Below are positions 26,573-33,923 of a DNA stretch of 35,434 bases, piece after piece. Position numbers and translations under genes: made by a program. Position 1 is the stretch's first letter; every line of letters starts with the position of its first letter. This stretch comes from Streptomyces adelaidensis (GTDB lineage Bacteria; Actinomycetota; Actinomycetes; Streptomycetales; Streptomycetaceae), in NCBI RefSeq assembly GCF_016598475.1, contig NZ_JAEMUX010000084.1:1-35434 (forward strand), given 5' to 3'. Under the pieces are notes generated by a model. The model did no database searches and had not been told where the DNA came from. It saw only the letters and a program-made list of their open reading frames with translations.

Positions 26573-26983
26573 CTACGAGGCGCTGTGTCGCCGGACGAAC
26601 GCCTCGACGAGCCGCTCCTCGGCAGCTGTGGAGGGCTGGATGATCTCCATCTTGTCGTCGCCCATGATCACCGTGATCGAGGTGACGCCGCCGCTGCCGT
26701 CCGGCCCGTTCCCCGATGGGGCGTTGCGCTCCTCGGTCAGCCAGCCCCGGATGGTGTCGACGATCGCGACCAGCGTCCCGAGCGAGGTCACCGCCAGGGT
26801 GGCCACCTCGACGACGCCCCCCGCACGCCGTCCGGGCGCGGGCCGCGCGGCATGGACCGGTTCGACCCGCGCGGCCCCACCCTCAGCCAGCCTCTGCCCC
26901 AGAGCGGTGGGCGCGTCCGCTCTCACATCCCCATGGAGAACCAGTTCGCATACGAACCCCCCGTCGGGCTCTCGCTCCACCAC
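26573..26983 (-). CDS. EACC1-like small effector partner
   Basis: A 136-residue protein resembling effector-associated constant component 1 (EACC1). An N-terminal extended region is followed by a hydrophobic helix (GVVEVATLAVTSLGTLVAIV), then DTIRGWLTEE, a Gly/Ser linker, a beta hairpin (TSITVIMGDDKMEIIQP) and a final helix (AEERLVEAFVRRH). EACC1-type proteins are encoded beside proteases and other effectors in actinobacterial conflict systems; their mechanism is not established. GTG 26983 is preferred because GGAGG lies 6 nt upstream; a TTG at 27031 in the same frame lacks a ribosome site. A -10-like TAGAAT on the minus strand (27031-27036) may be its promoter. It forms a two-gene operon with the CHAT protease. 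Confidence 0.7.
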   Translation of the reverse strand: MVEREPDGGFVCELVLHGDVRADAPTALGQRLAEGGAARVEPVHAARPAPGRRAGGVVEVATLAVTSLGTLVAIVDTIRGWLTEERNAPSGNGPDGSGGVTSITVIMGDDKMEIIQPSTAAEERLVEAFVRRHSAS

Positions 26984-27309
26984 GTACGACCTCCGTCTGC
27001 CCGGCGCCTCATCTTTGTGACGTACGGTCAATTCTAGTCGCTCCGCCTGTCGTTACGTCGCAAACCGGACTTGCGGTCGGCCGCCTCGCGGAAGTCGCTG
27101 CCGAGCGGTTCGTCGGCCAGGATCTCGACGCGAGCCTGGTCATGGTCCCTCCCTCCCTCCGTCCGTCCCTCCGTCCGTCCCAGCGATCCGTTCCTCTTCG
27201 GTCGCCGGCGACCCGCGGCGCGCGACGCTCGCCGCCGAGGAGATCATCCGGCTTGCCCCTGCCACGCCGATGGTGTTCCGCTTCGCCACCACGGACATCG
27301 ACCCTCGGT
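26984..27309. other. Intergenic region without a convincing gene
   Basis: 326 bp lie between the EACC1-like gene and the methyltransferase gene. It contains the likely promoter of the EACC1-CHAT pair, the TCCS tetramer tract at 27146-27181, and short stretches that look coding in one frame or another (for example ATLAAEEIIRLAPATP near 27225-27275, plus strand), with no start, ribosome site or continuity. These may be remnants of a lost gene. Nothing further is supported. Confidence 0.5.
27146..27181. repeat. Nine tandem TCCC/TCCG tetramers
   Basis: The units read TCCC x3, TCCG x2, TCCC, TCCG x2, TCCC without interruption. The opposite strand carries several GGG runs close together and could fold into a G-quadruplex. 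Confidence 0.85.
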
Positions 27310-27960
27310 CTACGCCTTGTGTGCGAGGAGCTGGACTTCCGGGAACTGCCGTTGGTCAGTGGGTCTGGGCTCGATCACCAGGCGGGCCGTCTCCGACAGG
27401 CCGTGATCGCGCAGGAGTTCGGCGAGGCGGTCGGGGGACCAGCGGTAGGCCGTGACCACCTTGTGGTCGTAGGCCTGCGTCTCCTTGTGGGGGCCGTCAG
27501 TGGCGGGGAACTCGATCAACAGGTGCCCGCCCGGAGCCAGGACCCGGGCGAACTCGGCCAGGACGGCGGGCAGATCCCGCGGCGGGGTGTGGATGACGGA
27601 CCACCGCGAGAGCACCCCGCCGAGCGCGCCGTCCTCGATGTCCAGCGCGGCCATCGAGCCGACCTCGAATCGCAGCCGGGGGTGGGCTTCGCGAGCGAGC
27701 TCGATCATCACGGGGGAGGCGTCGACGCCGAAGGCGTTCAGGCCCAGCCCGTGGAGGTGAGCTGTGACGTGGCCCGGTCCGCAGCCGAGATCCGCGACCT
27801 CGCCGTCGCCGTTCGTCCGTACGACCTCCGCGAAGGCCCTCAGCAGCGCGCGCTCCAAAGGACGGTCGCCCAGAGTCTCGTCGTGGAACATCTGCGCGTA
27901 GGTGTGGGCCATGGAGTCGTAGGCCTCGCGGGTGGCGTGCACGGTGTCGAGTTCGGTCAT
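27310..27960 (-). CDS. Class I SAM-dependent methyltransferase
   Basis: A 216-residue cytosolic methyltransferase. SAM-binding motif I is VADLGCGPGHVT, followed by FGVDASPVMIELAR (motif post I) and the later VLAPGGHLLIEFP. The N-terminal YDSMAHTYAQMF is typical of the Methyltransf_25/11 group acting on small molecules. No substrate is visible. ATG 27960 is the only plausible start; its ribosome site is weak. It ends about 330 bp downstream of the EACC1-like gene region and has no operon partner. Confidence 0.88.
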   Translation of the reverse strand: MTELDTVHATREAYDSMAHTYAQMFHDETLGDRPLERALLRAFAEVVRTNGDGEVADLGCGPGHVTAHLHGLGLNAFGVDASPVMIELAREAHPRLRFEVGSMAALDIEDGALGGVLSRWSVIHTPPRDLPAVLAEFARVLAPGGHLLIEFPATDGPHKETQAYDHKVVTAYRWSPDRLAELLRDHGLSETARLVIEPRPTDQRQFPEVQLLAHKA

Positions 27961-28027
27961 CCGGAGACCGTAGCGGGAGGAGAGGGGCCGTGCTCGGGTC
28001 GATGGGCCCTCAAGATCTCACTCAACA

Positions 28028-28055
28028 GCCTCCGTCCTCGCGGACTTTCGGAGGC
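28028..28055 (-). terminator. Hairpin after the SnoaL-like gene
   Basis: GCCTCCG (28028-28034) pairs with CGGAGGC (28049-28055), and the interior TCC/GGA can extend it. It starts 8 bp beyond the stop codon of the minus-strand SnoaL-like gene. Confidence 0.5.
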
Positions 28056-28062
28056 GACGGGG

Positions 28063-28428
28063 TCAGCGGGTGGGTGGGACGAACTCGGGCTGGTCGAGCA
28101 GGCGCAGCCAACTTCCGTCGCGCTGGAGCCTGACGACCTGCGCCCGCGCGCCGGCCCCGTCCTTCGGTGGGGTCGAGGTGAGGGCGATGTCGCCGCTGGT
28201 CAGCGTCGGCAGCGGTTGTTCCGGCTCGAAGCGGGGGCCGTTGGCCAGCACCTTCTCCCATAGCGCGCGGATCGCATCCCGCCCCACCGTCAGCTCGCCG
28301 GGCGGGTAGGCCATCACCGCGTTCTCTTCGTACAGCGCGGCGACCCCGGCCGCGTCACCGGCGTTGGAGCGCTCGACGAACAAGCGGGTGATGTCTTCGG
28401 GCCGCAGGGCCTTCTCGTACTCCGGCAT
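28063..28428 (-). CDS. SnoaL-like / NTF2-fold protein
   Basis: A 121-residue protein with the pattern of the SnoaL-like or DUF4440 family: helix ITRLFVERSNAGDAAGVAAL, then YEENAVMAYPPGE, GRDAIRALWEKVLANGPRFE, and alternating strands ending in GSWLRLLDQPEF. Family members are small cone-shaped barrels that serve as isomerases, hydrolases or simple ligand binders, so no reaction is assigned. ATG 28428 follows AGGAGGA by 5 nt, a strong site. It is divergent from a LysR-type regulator 98 bp away, the classic arrangement for a regulated target gene. Confidence 0.8.
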   Translation of the reverse strand: MPEYEKALRPEDITRLFVERSNAGDAAGVAALYEENAVMAYPPGELTVGRDAIRALWEKVLANGPRFEPEQPLPTLTSGDIALTSTPPKDGAGARAQVVRLQRDGSWLRLLDQPEFVPPTR

Positions 28429-28502
28429 GGGTTCCTCCTGGTGTCGGGCTCCGGCGCTTCTCAGCGTGGTTGCCCGCCAATCAGAAGTCCAACAGATGGA
28501 TT

Positions 28503-28517
28503 TTCTACCAACTAGAA
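28503..28517. promoter_or_regulatory. LysR-type operator TTCTA-N5-TAGAA
   Basis: TTCTACCAACTAGAA is a perfect 5-bp dyad and fits the T-N11-A rule for LysR binding sites. It sits in the 98-bp divergent region and overlaps TAGAAT (28513-28518), a -10-like box 9 bp before the LysR ATG. Autorepression plus control of the SnoaL-like gene is the natural reading. Confidence 0.55.
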
Positions 28518-28526
28518 TTCGCAGTC

Positions 28527-29486
28527 ATGGATTTGAGGCAGCTGGAATACTTCGTCGCGGTCGCCGAGGAACAGAACTTCACCCGTGCGGCCGAGCGGGT
28601 GCACATCAGCCAGTCCGGCGTCAGCGCCCAGATCCGCCAGCTCGAACGGGAACTCGGGGCCGATCTGTTCGACCGGTCGGCCCGCGCCGTCACCCTCACC
28701 GTCGCGGGGAAGGCCGCGCTCGAACACGCCCGCGCCGCACTCGCCGCGGCCGGGGCGGTCGGCCAGGCGGTGGGCGAGGTGACCGACCTGATCCGGGGCC
28801 GGGTCACCGTCGGGATGATCATCGGCTGCACCCTCACCCCGCTGTTCGACGCCCTCGCCGCATTCCACAAGGCGCATCCCGGTGTGCAGATCTCGCTGCT
28901 GGAGGACAGCTCCGACCGGCTCCTCGAAGGGGTGCGTACCGGCGCCGTCGACTTGGCACTCGTCGGAACCGCAACCGCCACCCCCGACGGGCTGGAAGCG
29001 CTGACGATCATCAGCGAACGGCTCGTCGCGACAGTCCCGGCCGGGCACCCCCTGGCGAAACAGCGACGAGTCACCCTGCGCGACCTGTTGGCCTACCCGA
29101 TCGTGTGCATGCCACCCGGCACGGGCCTGCGCGTGGTATTCGACCACGCTTGTGCCGCACAGGGCCTCCGACCCGCGATCGCGCTACAGGCCAGCGCCGC
29201 GGATGCCATCGCCGACCTCGCCGCCCGCGGGCTCGGCGTCGCCATCCTCAGCGACTCGATGGCCGAGAGCTACGGCGACCGGCTCACCGCCCGCACCATC
29301 GATGATGTCGAGACACCGGCATTGCTCGCCCTGGTCTGGAAGAACGCGCAGAACCCCTCGGTGCGCGAGCTGCTCGTGCACAGCCGGCAAGCATTCACGC
29401 GCACGCAAGCAGACGCCGCGGAAACCCGGCAAGCGCACCCGGCCAGGGGGTCCGGCACGCAGACGGGCTTTCCCGGTTCGTGGTGA
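28527..29486 (+). CDS. LysR-family transcriptional regulator
   Basis: A 319-residue regulator. The winged helix-turn-helix is at residues 1-60 (MDLRQLEYFVAVAEEQNFTR; ISQSGVSAQIRQLERELG; LFDRS). The effector-binding domain follows (VTVGMIIGCTLTP; GAVDLALVG; PAGHPLA; GLGVAILSDS). ATG 28527 starts the canonical LysR N-terminus; an in-frame ATG at 28470 would add 19 unrelated residues. No Shine-Dalgarno is present, and the -10-like TAGAAT is 9 bp upstream, so the mRNA may be leaderless or nearly so. The likely target is the divergent SnoaL-like gene; the effector is unknown. Confidence 0.93.
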   Translation: MDLRQLEYFVAVAEEQNFTRAAERVHISQSGVSAQIRQLERELGADLFDRSARAVTLTVAGKAALEHARAALAAAGAVGQAVGEVTDLIRGRVTVGMIIGCTLTPLFDALAAFHKAHPGVQISLLEDSSDRLLEGVRTGAVDLALVGTATATPDGLEALTIISERLVATVPAGHPLAKQRRVTLRDLLAYPIVCMPPGTGLRVVFDHACAAQGLRPAIALQASAADAIADLAARGLGVAILSDSMAESYGDRLTARTIDDVETPALLALVWKNAQNPSVRELLVHSRQAFTRTQADAAETRQAHPARGSGTQTGFPGSW

Positions 29487-29604
29487 TCAGCGAGGCGGGG
29501 TGACGAGCGAGCCCTCACGCCAACAGATCACCGCCGCGGCGGCGATAACGAGAACGCCCGCCGCATCGGCCACCCCTTCGGCATGCAGAAGGGCGCTCGC
29601 CTTG

Positions 29605-30480
29605 TCATGACCGAGGTTCCTCCAGCTTGACGGCAGTGGTGTCCGCGCCGTGCTCCTCGGTGTGTGCTGTGGCGAAAGGCCCGTGGTCTTCCACGACTTC
29701 GCCGTCCACGACTTCCCCATCCGTAACTCGGTGCGACGGTTCCGCCAGTGGCAGGCTGGAAAGGTGCCTCTTCAGCCTCTTGGCCATCGGAAGGAAGGTC
29801 GCAAGTGTGAGCCCACCGGAGACAGCGGCCCCGACGAGGGGGATGGCCTTCGAGACTGTCTTCGCGAACGACTGCTTCGTCATCTGGACGCCGAGGTATG
29901 CCGCGACCTTTTTCACTATCGGGTAGACGACACCCTGGGTGAGCGCCTTCTGTGGCAGCTTCTTGGCGACCTGCTCCGCCATCAACCCCGCGACCTTCCC
30001 TACCGCGGCGTTCGCCGACTGGGTGCCGAACATCACGCCGAAGAACAGCGTGAGCACCCCCATGGTCGCGTCGTCGACGCCGTCACCCTCGTCGGAGAAC
30101 AGATCAGGCCAGCTGTAGAGGTACGCGAGTTTCTGCGCGATACGCAACATGTGGCCGAAGTACTGGGCCACGTCGGCGGGCACGGTGGCGGGAAGGGCGA
30201 AGATGCCGGGTATCCCGGCGGCGGCGGAGAGAGCGCTGACCTTGGCGGTTTCGTAGCGGATGGAGTCGTTGGCCACCTTGTCGAGAACCTCGACACTGAT
30301 GCCCGCCGCCGCGGGAGTCTCTTCTATCGCTCTTCGGATGTCGTCCTCGGAGCAGTGGCGAGCCAGCGCACTTCGGAGGTACGCCTCCCTGTTGATACGC
30401 ACACCCGGAAGCCTTGCTGCCGCCAGCAGCACCGCGGAGAAGCGCGACTCGGGATTCTCGACGTCTTTGCCCTGTTTCAT
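29605..30480 (-). CDS. EcsC-family protein
   Basis: A 291-residue protein. The central part matches the EcsC family: SAAAGIPGIFALPATVPADVA and FGHMLRIAQKLAYLYSWPDL, followed by Gly/Ala-rich helices (ATMGVLTLFFGVMFG; AIPLVGAAVSGGLTLATFLP) that may insert in or associate with a membrane. The C-terminal 60 residues are acidic and probably disordered. EcsC-type proteins have no firmly known biochemical role. ATG 30480 has only a weak ribosome site. The 118-bp region to the convergent LysR stop contains a GC palindrome (CCGCCGCGGCGG) but no clear terminator. The 224 bp upstream hold no gene that I can support. Confidence 0.75.
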   Translation of the reverse strand: MKQGKDVENPESRFSAVLLAAARLPGVRINREAYLRSALARHCSEDDIRRAIEETPAAAGISVEVLDKVANDSIRYETAKVSALSAAAGIPGIFALPATVPADVAQYFGHMLRIAQKLAYLYSWPDLFSDEGDGVDDATMGVLTLFFGVMFGTQSANAAVGKVAGLMAEQVAKKLPQKALTQGVVYPIVKKVAAYLGVQMTKQSFAKTVSKAIPLVGAAVSGGLTLATFLPMAKRLKRHLSSLPLAEPSHRVTDGEVVDGEVVEDHGPFATAHTEEHGADTTAVKLEEPRS

Positions 30481-30704
30481 GGCAGGAACCTACAGTAGCT
30501 CCGCGCTCCAAGGGCCATACTGCGTAAGCCGAGTTGTGACCTCGTGAAGTCATCCCCCTGAGCGGGCATATGCCACAGCGCCCCGCCCTCGAACGCAAGT
30601 TCACCATGCGCTTCACATCAACTCCGCGCGGTGCCCGCCTCGCCCGTCGGCTCCTCGGACCAGCCCGTCAGACCGAAGCACGCAGACTCTCTTGACCGGG
30701 TCCG

Positions 30705-31351
30705 TTATGGGGCGATCGCGCGCGCGAGGAGCGTCCCGATGTGCCCGGGGTGAGGCGCGTCGAGGACGCGCGCGTCGGCTGAGGCGAACCCGGCCCGGGT
30801 GAGCAGGCGCTCCCAGCCGGGCGGTAGCTGTAGGTGAACATCGCCTTTCCGGCCAAACCTCCCTTGTACATGCCCTGCGGCCCGTACGCGCCGGGGATGG
30901 CCGGCGGCTGCGAGAACACGAAGACGCCGCCGGGCCTGAGCCGCTGGCGGACGAGGGGGAAGAGACGGCCCGGGTCGGTGAACCAGGCGGCGCCGAAGAT
31001 CGAGTAGACCGCGTCGTACACCTCCTCGTGCTCGCTCAGGTACTCCAGCACCTCGGAGCACACGAACTCCGCGCCGGTGCGGGCCCACTTCGCGGTGGTC
31101 TTCTTGACCATGACGGGAGACAGGTCGACACCCCGAGCGGCGATGCCGTGCTCAGCGAGGTGAGCGAGGGCGCGGCCGGTGCCACAGCCGATCTCCAGCA
31201 CGGAGCGCGGGTCGCCCAGCAGCTCCGGACCGGGTCCGTGACCGGCGTACTGGGTCCGGGAGAAAATCGGCTCCGCGTCCTCCTTGAAGGCGGAAGCGGC
31301 GAAGGTGTCCCACAGCTCTGTCTCGGCGGCGATGTCGTGTTGTGCGGGCAA
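30705..31351 (-). pseudogene. SAM-dependent methyltransferase interrupted by a frameshift
   Basis: The TTG at 31351 has GAAGAGGA 6 nt upstream and opens a class I methyltransferase (VLEIGCGTGRALAH, RGVDLSPVMV, LRPGGVFVFSQPP). The frame is protein-like to FTYSYRP (near 30828) and then turns into Ser/Pro/Arg-rich shadow sequence ending at 30668. One frame over, the family-like ending continues as PGWERLLTRAGFA ... HPGHIGTLLARAIAP and stops at TAA 30705. A single-base indel near 30825 explains both. It is either a recent pseudogene or a sequencing error; otherwise it would be the last gene of the radical-SAM operon, about 190 bp after the NUDIX gene. Confidence 0.7.
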
Positions 31352-31378
31352 GGTGATTCCTCTTCGCAGGGGCTGGCC

Positions 31379-31402
31379 CCTGTCCTCCGGGCCGAGGACA
31401 GG
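31379..31402. terminator. 9-bp hairpin between the NUDIX and methyltransferase genes
   Basis: CCTGTCCTC (31379-31387) pairs perfectly with GAGGACAGG (31394-31402) around CGGGCC. It lies 139 bp beyond the NUDIX stop and 27 bp before the methyltransferase start on the minus strand, so it may be a terminator or an attenuator. The rest of this 189-bp gap shows nothing I can assign. Confidence 0.5.
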
Positions 31403-31540
31403 AAGCCGGCGCAGGGCTGTTCAGGGGCCCACCGCCAGGGCTCCGGGTGTCGGCGCCTCAGCCTGCGAGACAGGGGCGTATCCGCTGAGCTGGGCAATGA
31501 CGCGACCAGGCTGTCGGGCGGCGCCCGGGATCGGTTCCTC

Positions 31541-31984
31541 TCAGACTGCGATGACCTGCTGAGCCAGCAGCAGAGCCAGCGGGCCCCCCTGCAGCAGGAA
31601 GCGTCCCTCGGCGGCGGCCCGGATCGCGTCCGGCATCGGCCACCACATGAGCTTGAAGCTCTCTTCGCTGGGCGTGAGCTGCTGCGGGCCACGGGTGAGA
31701 CCTTCGGCCAGGAAAAGGTGGATGCGGGCAGGGGAGTTCAGGGTGATGGCGTACGAGCCGAGGGGCTGCCAGGTCTGGGCTGTGACACCGGCTTCCTCGC
31801 GCAGCTCGCGCCGCGCGCACTCTTCCGGTGTCTCGCCGTCCTCCCGGCGCCCTCCGGGCAGGAACACGTACTCGCCGCCGTGCTGGGGGAATTCGGCGGT
31901 CAGGACGGCGACCATGCCGTTCGCGTCTCGGGCGACGATGACGGAGGCGTCGCGCACCGCCTCCCGTCGGGAGGTGTCGGTCAT
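31541..31984 (-). CDS. NUDIX hydrolase
   Basis: A 147-residue enzyme with a full NUDIX box: Gly-Gly-Arg-Arg, then GETPEECARRELREEAGV, matching GX5EX7REUXEEXGU. It hydrolyses nucleoside diphosphates linked to another group, with the Glu residues of REEAG binding Mg. Substrate is unknown; LSPARIHLFL-type strands and SFKLMWWPM resemble ADP-sugar or nucleotide-sugar pyrophosphatases only in general layout. ATG 31984 lies 19 bp after the stop of the phosphatase-like gene, so it belongs to the radical-SAM operon, where it could act on a nucleotide product or intermediate. Confidence 0.9.
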   Translation of the reverse strand: MTDTSRREAVRDASVIVARDANGMVAVLTAEFPQHGGEYVFLPGGRREDGETPEECARRELREEAGVTAQTWQPLGSYAITLNSPARIHLFLAEGLTRGPQQLTPSEESFKLMWWPMPDAIRAAAEGRFLLQGGPLALLLAQQVIAV

Positions 31985-32003
31985 GGCCGGGGAGCGTAGC
32001 CGC

Positions 32004-32798
32004 CTACTCTGACAGCCAGGCCGCGAACGGCACGTTCAGCACGGTCGGGTGAGCGATGCCACGGCCGTGGTAGCCGTCCTCACCGAAGGCGTCGCCGTGG
32101 TCGGCGCACATGATGATCAACCATCTCCCTTTGCCGGTGAGTCCGTCGGCCAGACGGCCGAGTTGTTCGTCCACGTACGCGAGCGCGGCGGCCTGGGACT
32201 GCCAGGAGTCGCCGCTGCCGTCGGTGTAGTGGCCGTGGGGGACGTGGGTGGCGGAGACGTTGACGAACAGGAACAGCGGCCGGTTGGCGTACGGCTCGGC
32301 GACGGTCAGGGCGTGGTCGACCTGATGGCGCGTGGAGTCGGGCTCCGGGGAACAGAACTCGGGCCGCCAGTGGTCCTCTTCGAACATGTCGGGCAGCACC
32401 GACCCGAGAGGTGTCTCCCGCGAGAAGTAGGTCACGCCACCGATGCAGACGGTGCGGTAGCCGTAGTGGGCGAGCCCGGTGAGGAGATCCGGCGCGTCGA
32501 AGACGAACGTGCCCGCATCGACCGTCTTGAACATGGGCGGGCGGCACTCCCATAGCCGCGGCGGCTGTACGGGCTGCGGGAGCTTGGGCAGGAAGCCGGA
32601 GAAGAACGCGATGTGCGCGGGGAGGGTGAAGGTTCCGGGGGTGCGGCGTTCCTCCCACACCCCGCTCGGCAGGATCTTCGCCAGGCTCGGGGTCTGCCCG
32701 GCGTGCAGGGCCGCACGGGCGACGTCGTAGCGCAGGGAGTCCAGGGTGACGAACAGGATGCTGGTGCCGCTCCGGATGACTTCGGCCGCGTCGATCAC
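32004..32798 (-). CDS. Alkaline-phosphatase-superfamily (sulfatase-like) hydrolase
   Basis: A 264-residue cytosolic protein, short for a sulfatase. LFVTLDSLRYD carries the metal ligand Asp20. The position of the catalytic Cys of sulfatases (C-x-P-x-R) reads Thr58-Leu-Pro-Ala-His62 (TFTLPAHIAFFSG), so the nucleophile would be Thr, as in phosphodiesterases and phosphatases of the superfamily. The second metal site is CADHGDAFGEDGYHG (Asp233, His234, His244). It is therefore more likely to hydrolyse or transfer a phosphate group than a sulphate. The GTG start overlaps the previous stop (GTGA), indicating translational coupling. Confidence 0.82.
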   Translation of the reverse strand: MIDAAEVIRSGTSILFVTLDSLRYDVARAALHAGQTPSLAKILPSGVWEERRTPGTFTLPAHIAFFSGFLPKLPQPVQPPRLWECRPPMFKTVDAGTFVFDAPDLLTGLAHYGYRTVCIGGVTYFSRETPLGSVLPDMFEEDHWRPEFCSPEPDSTRHQVDHALTVAEPYANRPLFLFVNVSATHVPHGHYTDGSGDSWQSQAAALAYVDEQLGRLADGLTGKGRWLIIMCADHGDAFGEDGYHGRGIAHPTVLNVPFAAWLSE

Positions 32799-33292
32799 AG
32801 CGCCTCCACCAGGTCGCGGCGTTCGATGATGCTGCCCTTGGCTTGGTCGTTCACCGGGATGGGGATCCGGTCGGAGGCAATCATCTGCCGCAGCCTGGCC
32901 AGGCCGGTGTCCTCGGTGATCGGTTGGCCGTCCGCGTCGTAGAGGCGGATGGTGACGGTCTGCCGACCGTCGTCGTCGGCCGTTGTCAGCAGGGCTCCGG
33001 GGACGCCCCCAAGTTCCTTCATGGCGTGCAGGAGATGGGCTTCGTCGGCCGGGCCGAGGCTGGAGACCTGGCAGCCGAAGTGCTGGGCGTTGATGGCCCC
33101 CCGGCAGAACCGCCGGTGGAATTCGGCCGTGGCGGGGTGGGAGTCGTGGGCCACGGCCAGCTGCCGGGCCCGGCTGACCACGACGAAGCAGGCGGCAGCC
33201 CACCAGGCCACGCCTTCGTGGATCTCGCTCGGGAACGCCCCGGCGACGCGTCCGGCACGGATGACGGCATCAGTATCGATCGGGTTGAGCAC
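32795..33292 (-). CDS. Orphan phosphohexomutase domain-I-like protein
   Basis: A 165-residue protein. GTG 33292 has GGAGGG upstream at good spacing and overlaps the kinase-like gene by 23 nt. The layout resembles domain I of phosphomannomutase/phosphoglucomutase: FPSEIHEGVAWWAAACFVVV, QLAVAHDSHPATAEFHRRFC (compare GRDxRxSS), CQVSSLGPADEAHLLHAM, GALLTTADDDGRQTVTIRLY. The active-site loop TASHNP is replaced by TTADDD, so the phosphoserine is missing, and domains II-IV are absent. It cannot be a working mutase on its own. It may bind a phosphosugar or nucleotide, or serve a neighbour as a subunit. The family assignment is from pattern only. Confidence 0.55.
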   Translation of the reverse strand: MLNPIDTDAVIRAGRVAGAFPSEIHEGVAWWAAACFVVVSRARQLAVAHDSHPATAEFHRRFCRGAINAQHFGCQVSSLGPADEAHLLHAMKELGGVPGALLTTADDDGRQTVTIRLYDADGQPITEDTGLARLRQMIASDRIPIPVNDQAKGSIIERRDLVEAL

Positions 33293-33923
33293 GCCTGCCC
33301 TCCAGGTGCTTGACGATGATGTCCGCCAGGTCCTCCGGGCTGCGGCCGTCGGTGGGGAGCATGACCGCGCTCGGATCGGTCTCGGCGACGGACTGGAAGT
33401 TCTCCTGGAGTCGGGCAAGGCGGCCGGGGATGTCGAACAGATCGGTGTCGTCCTGCTTCACGTCGGTCTTGGTGCTCATCCGCTCCTTCAACGAGTTGTC
33501 GGAACTGACGAGGTGGAAGGTGGCGTCCGGCGCCACGAGGTAGGGCAGGAACGGGGCGATCAGTTCTCGTACCTGGTCCAGGCCGACGCAGTTGACGGCG
33601 GCGTGACAGGCGATGACCGAGGAGGCGTACCGGTCCGCGACCACCGGCCCCGTGCCGAGGTGCCGTCGTACAACGTCGGAGACGTGCAGGAGGCCGGAGA
33701 GGTAGAAAGCGAACTGCGGCAGCGGCCGAAGCTCCCGGTTGACCGTGCCGGACCAGCCCGAGTGCGGATCGGTGAGGGTGTGGATCTCCGTGGCGCCGAG
33801 CCGCTTGGCCAGCAGGCGGGCGAGCGTCGACTTTCCGACCCCTGAGACGCCTTCCAGGACGACGAACGACCCCTGTCGCCCTTCATCTGCCCCAGGCATG
33901 TACGGGGCGCGCAGGGTGCTCAC
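33270..33923 (-). CDS. Thymidylate-kinase-like P-loop protein
   Basis: A 217-residue nucleoside-monophosphate-kinase-type protein. Walker A is GVSGVGKST (Lys31), followed by helix TLARLLAKRLG. DRYASSVIA fits the DR-Y/S segment of thymidylate kinases, and SLKERMSTKTDVKQDD resembles the mobile lid. It probably phosphorylates a nucleotide; a housekeeping tmk normally lies elsewhere, so this is a dedicated copy. The GTG start overlaps the radical-SAM stop (GTGA). Together with the radical SAM enzyme, it points to a modified-nucleotide pathway. Confidence 0.8.
   Translation of the reverse strand: MSTLRAPYMPGADEGRQGSFVVLEGVSGVGKSTLARLLAKRLGATEIHTLTDPHSGWSGTVNRELRPLPQFAFYLSGLLHVSDVVRRHLGTGPVVADRYASSVIACHAAVNCVGLDQVRELIAPFLPYLVAPDATFHLVSSDNSLKERMSTKTDVKQDDTDLFDIPGRLARLQENFQSVAETDPSAVMLPTDGRSPEDLADIIVKHLEGRRAQPDRY

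Noticed and set aside
29487..29604. 28-residue hydrophobic peptide (minus strand, ADAAGVLVIAAAAVICW) after the EcsC gene
   Set aside because: Possible GTG start has purines too close to it, and the stretch overlaps a GC palindrome; too short to support.
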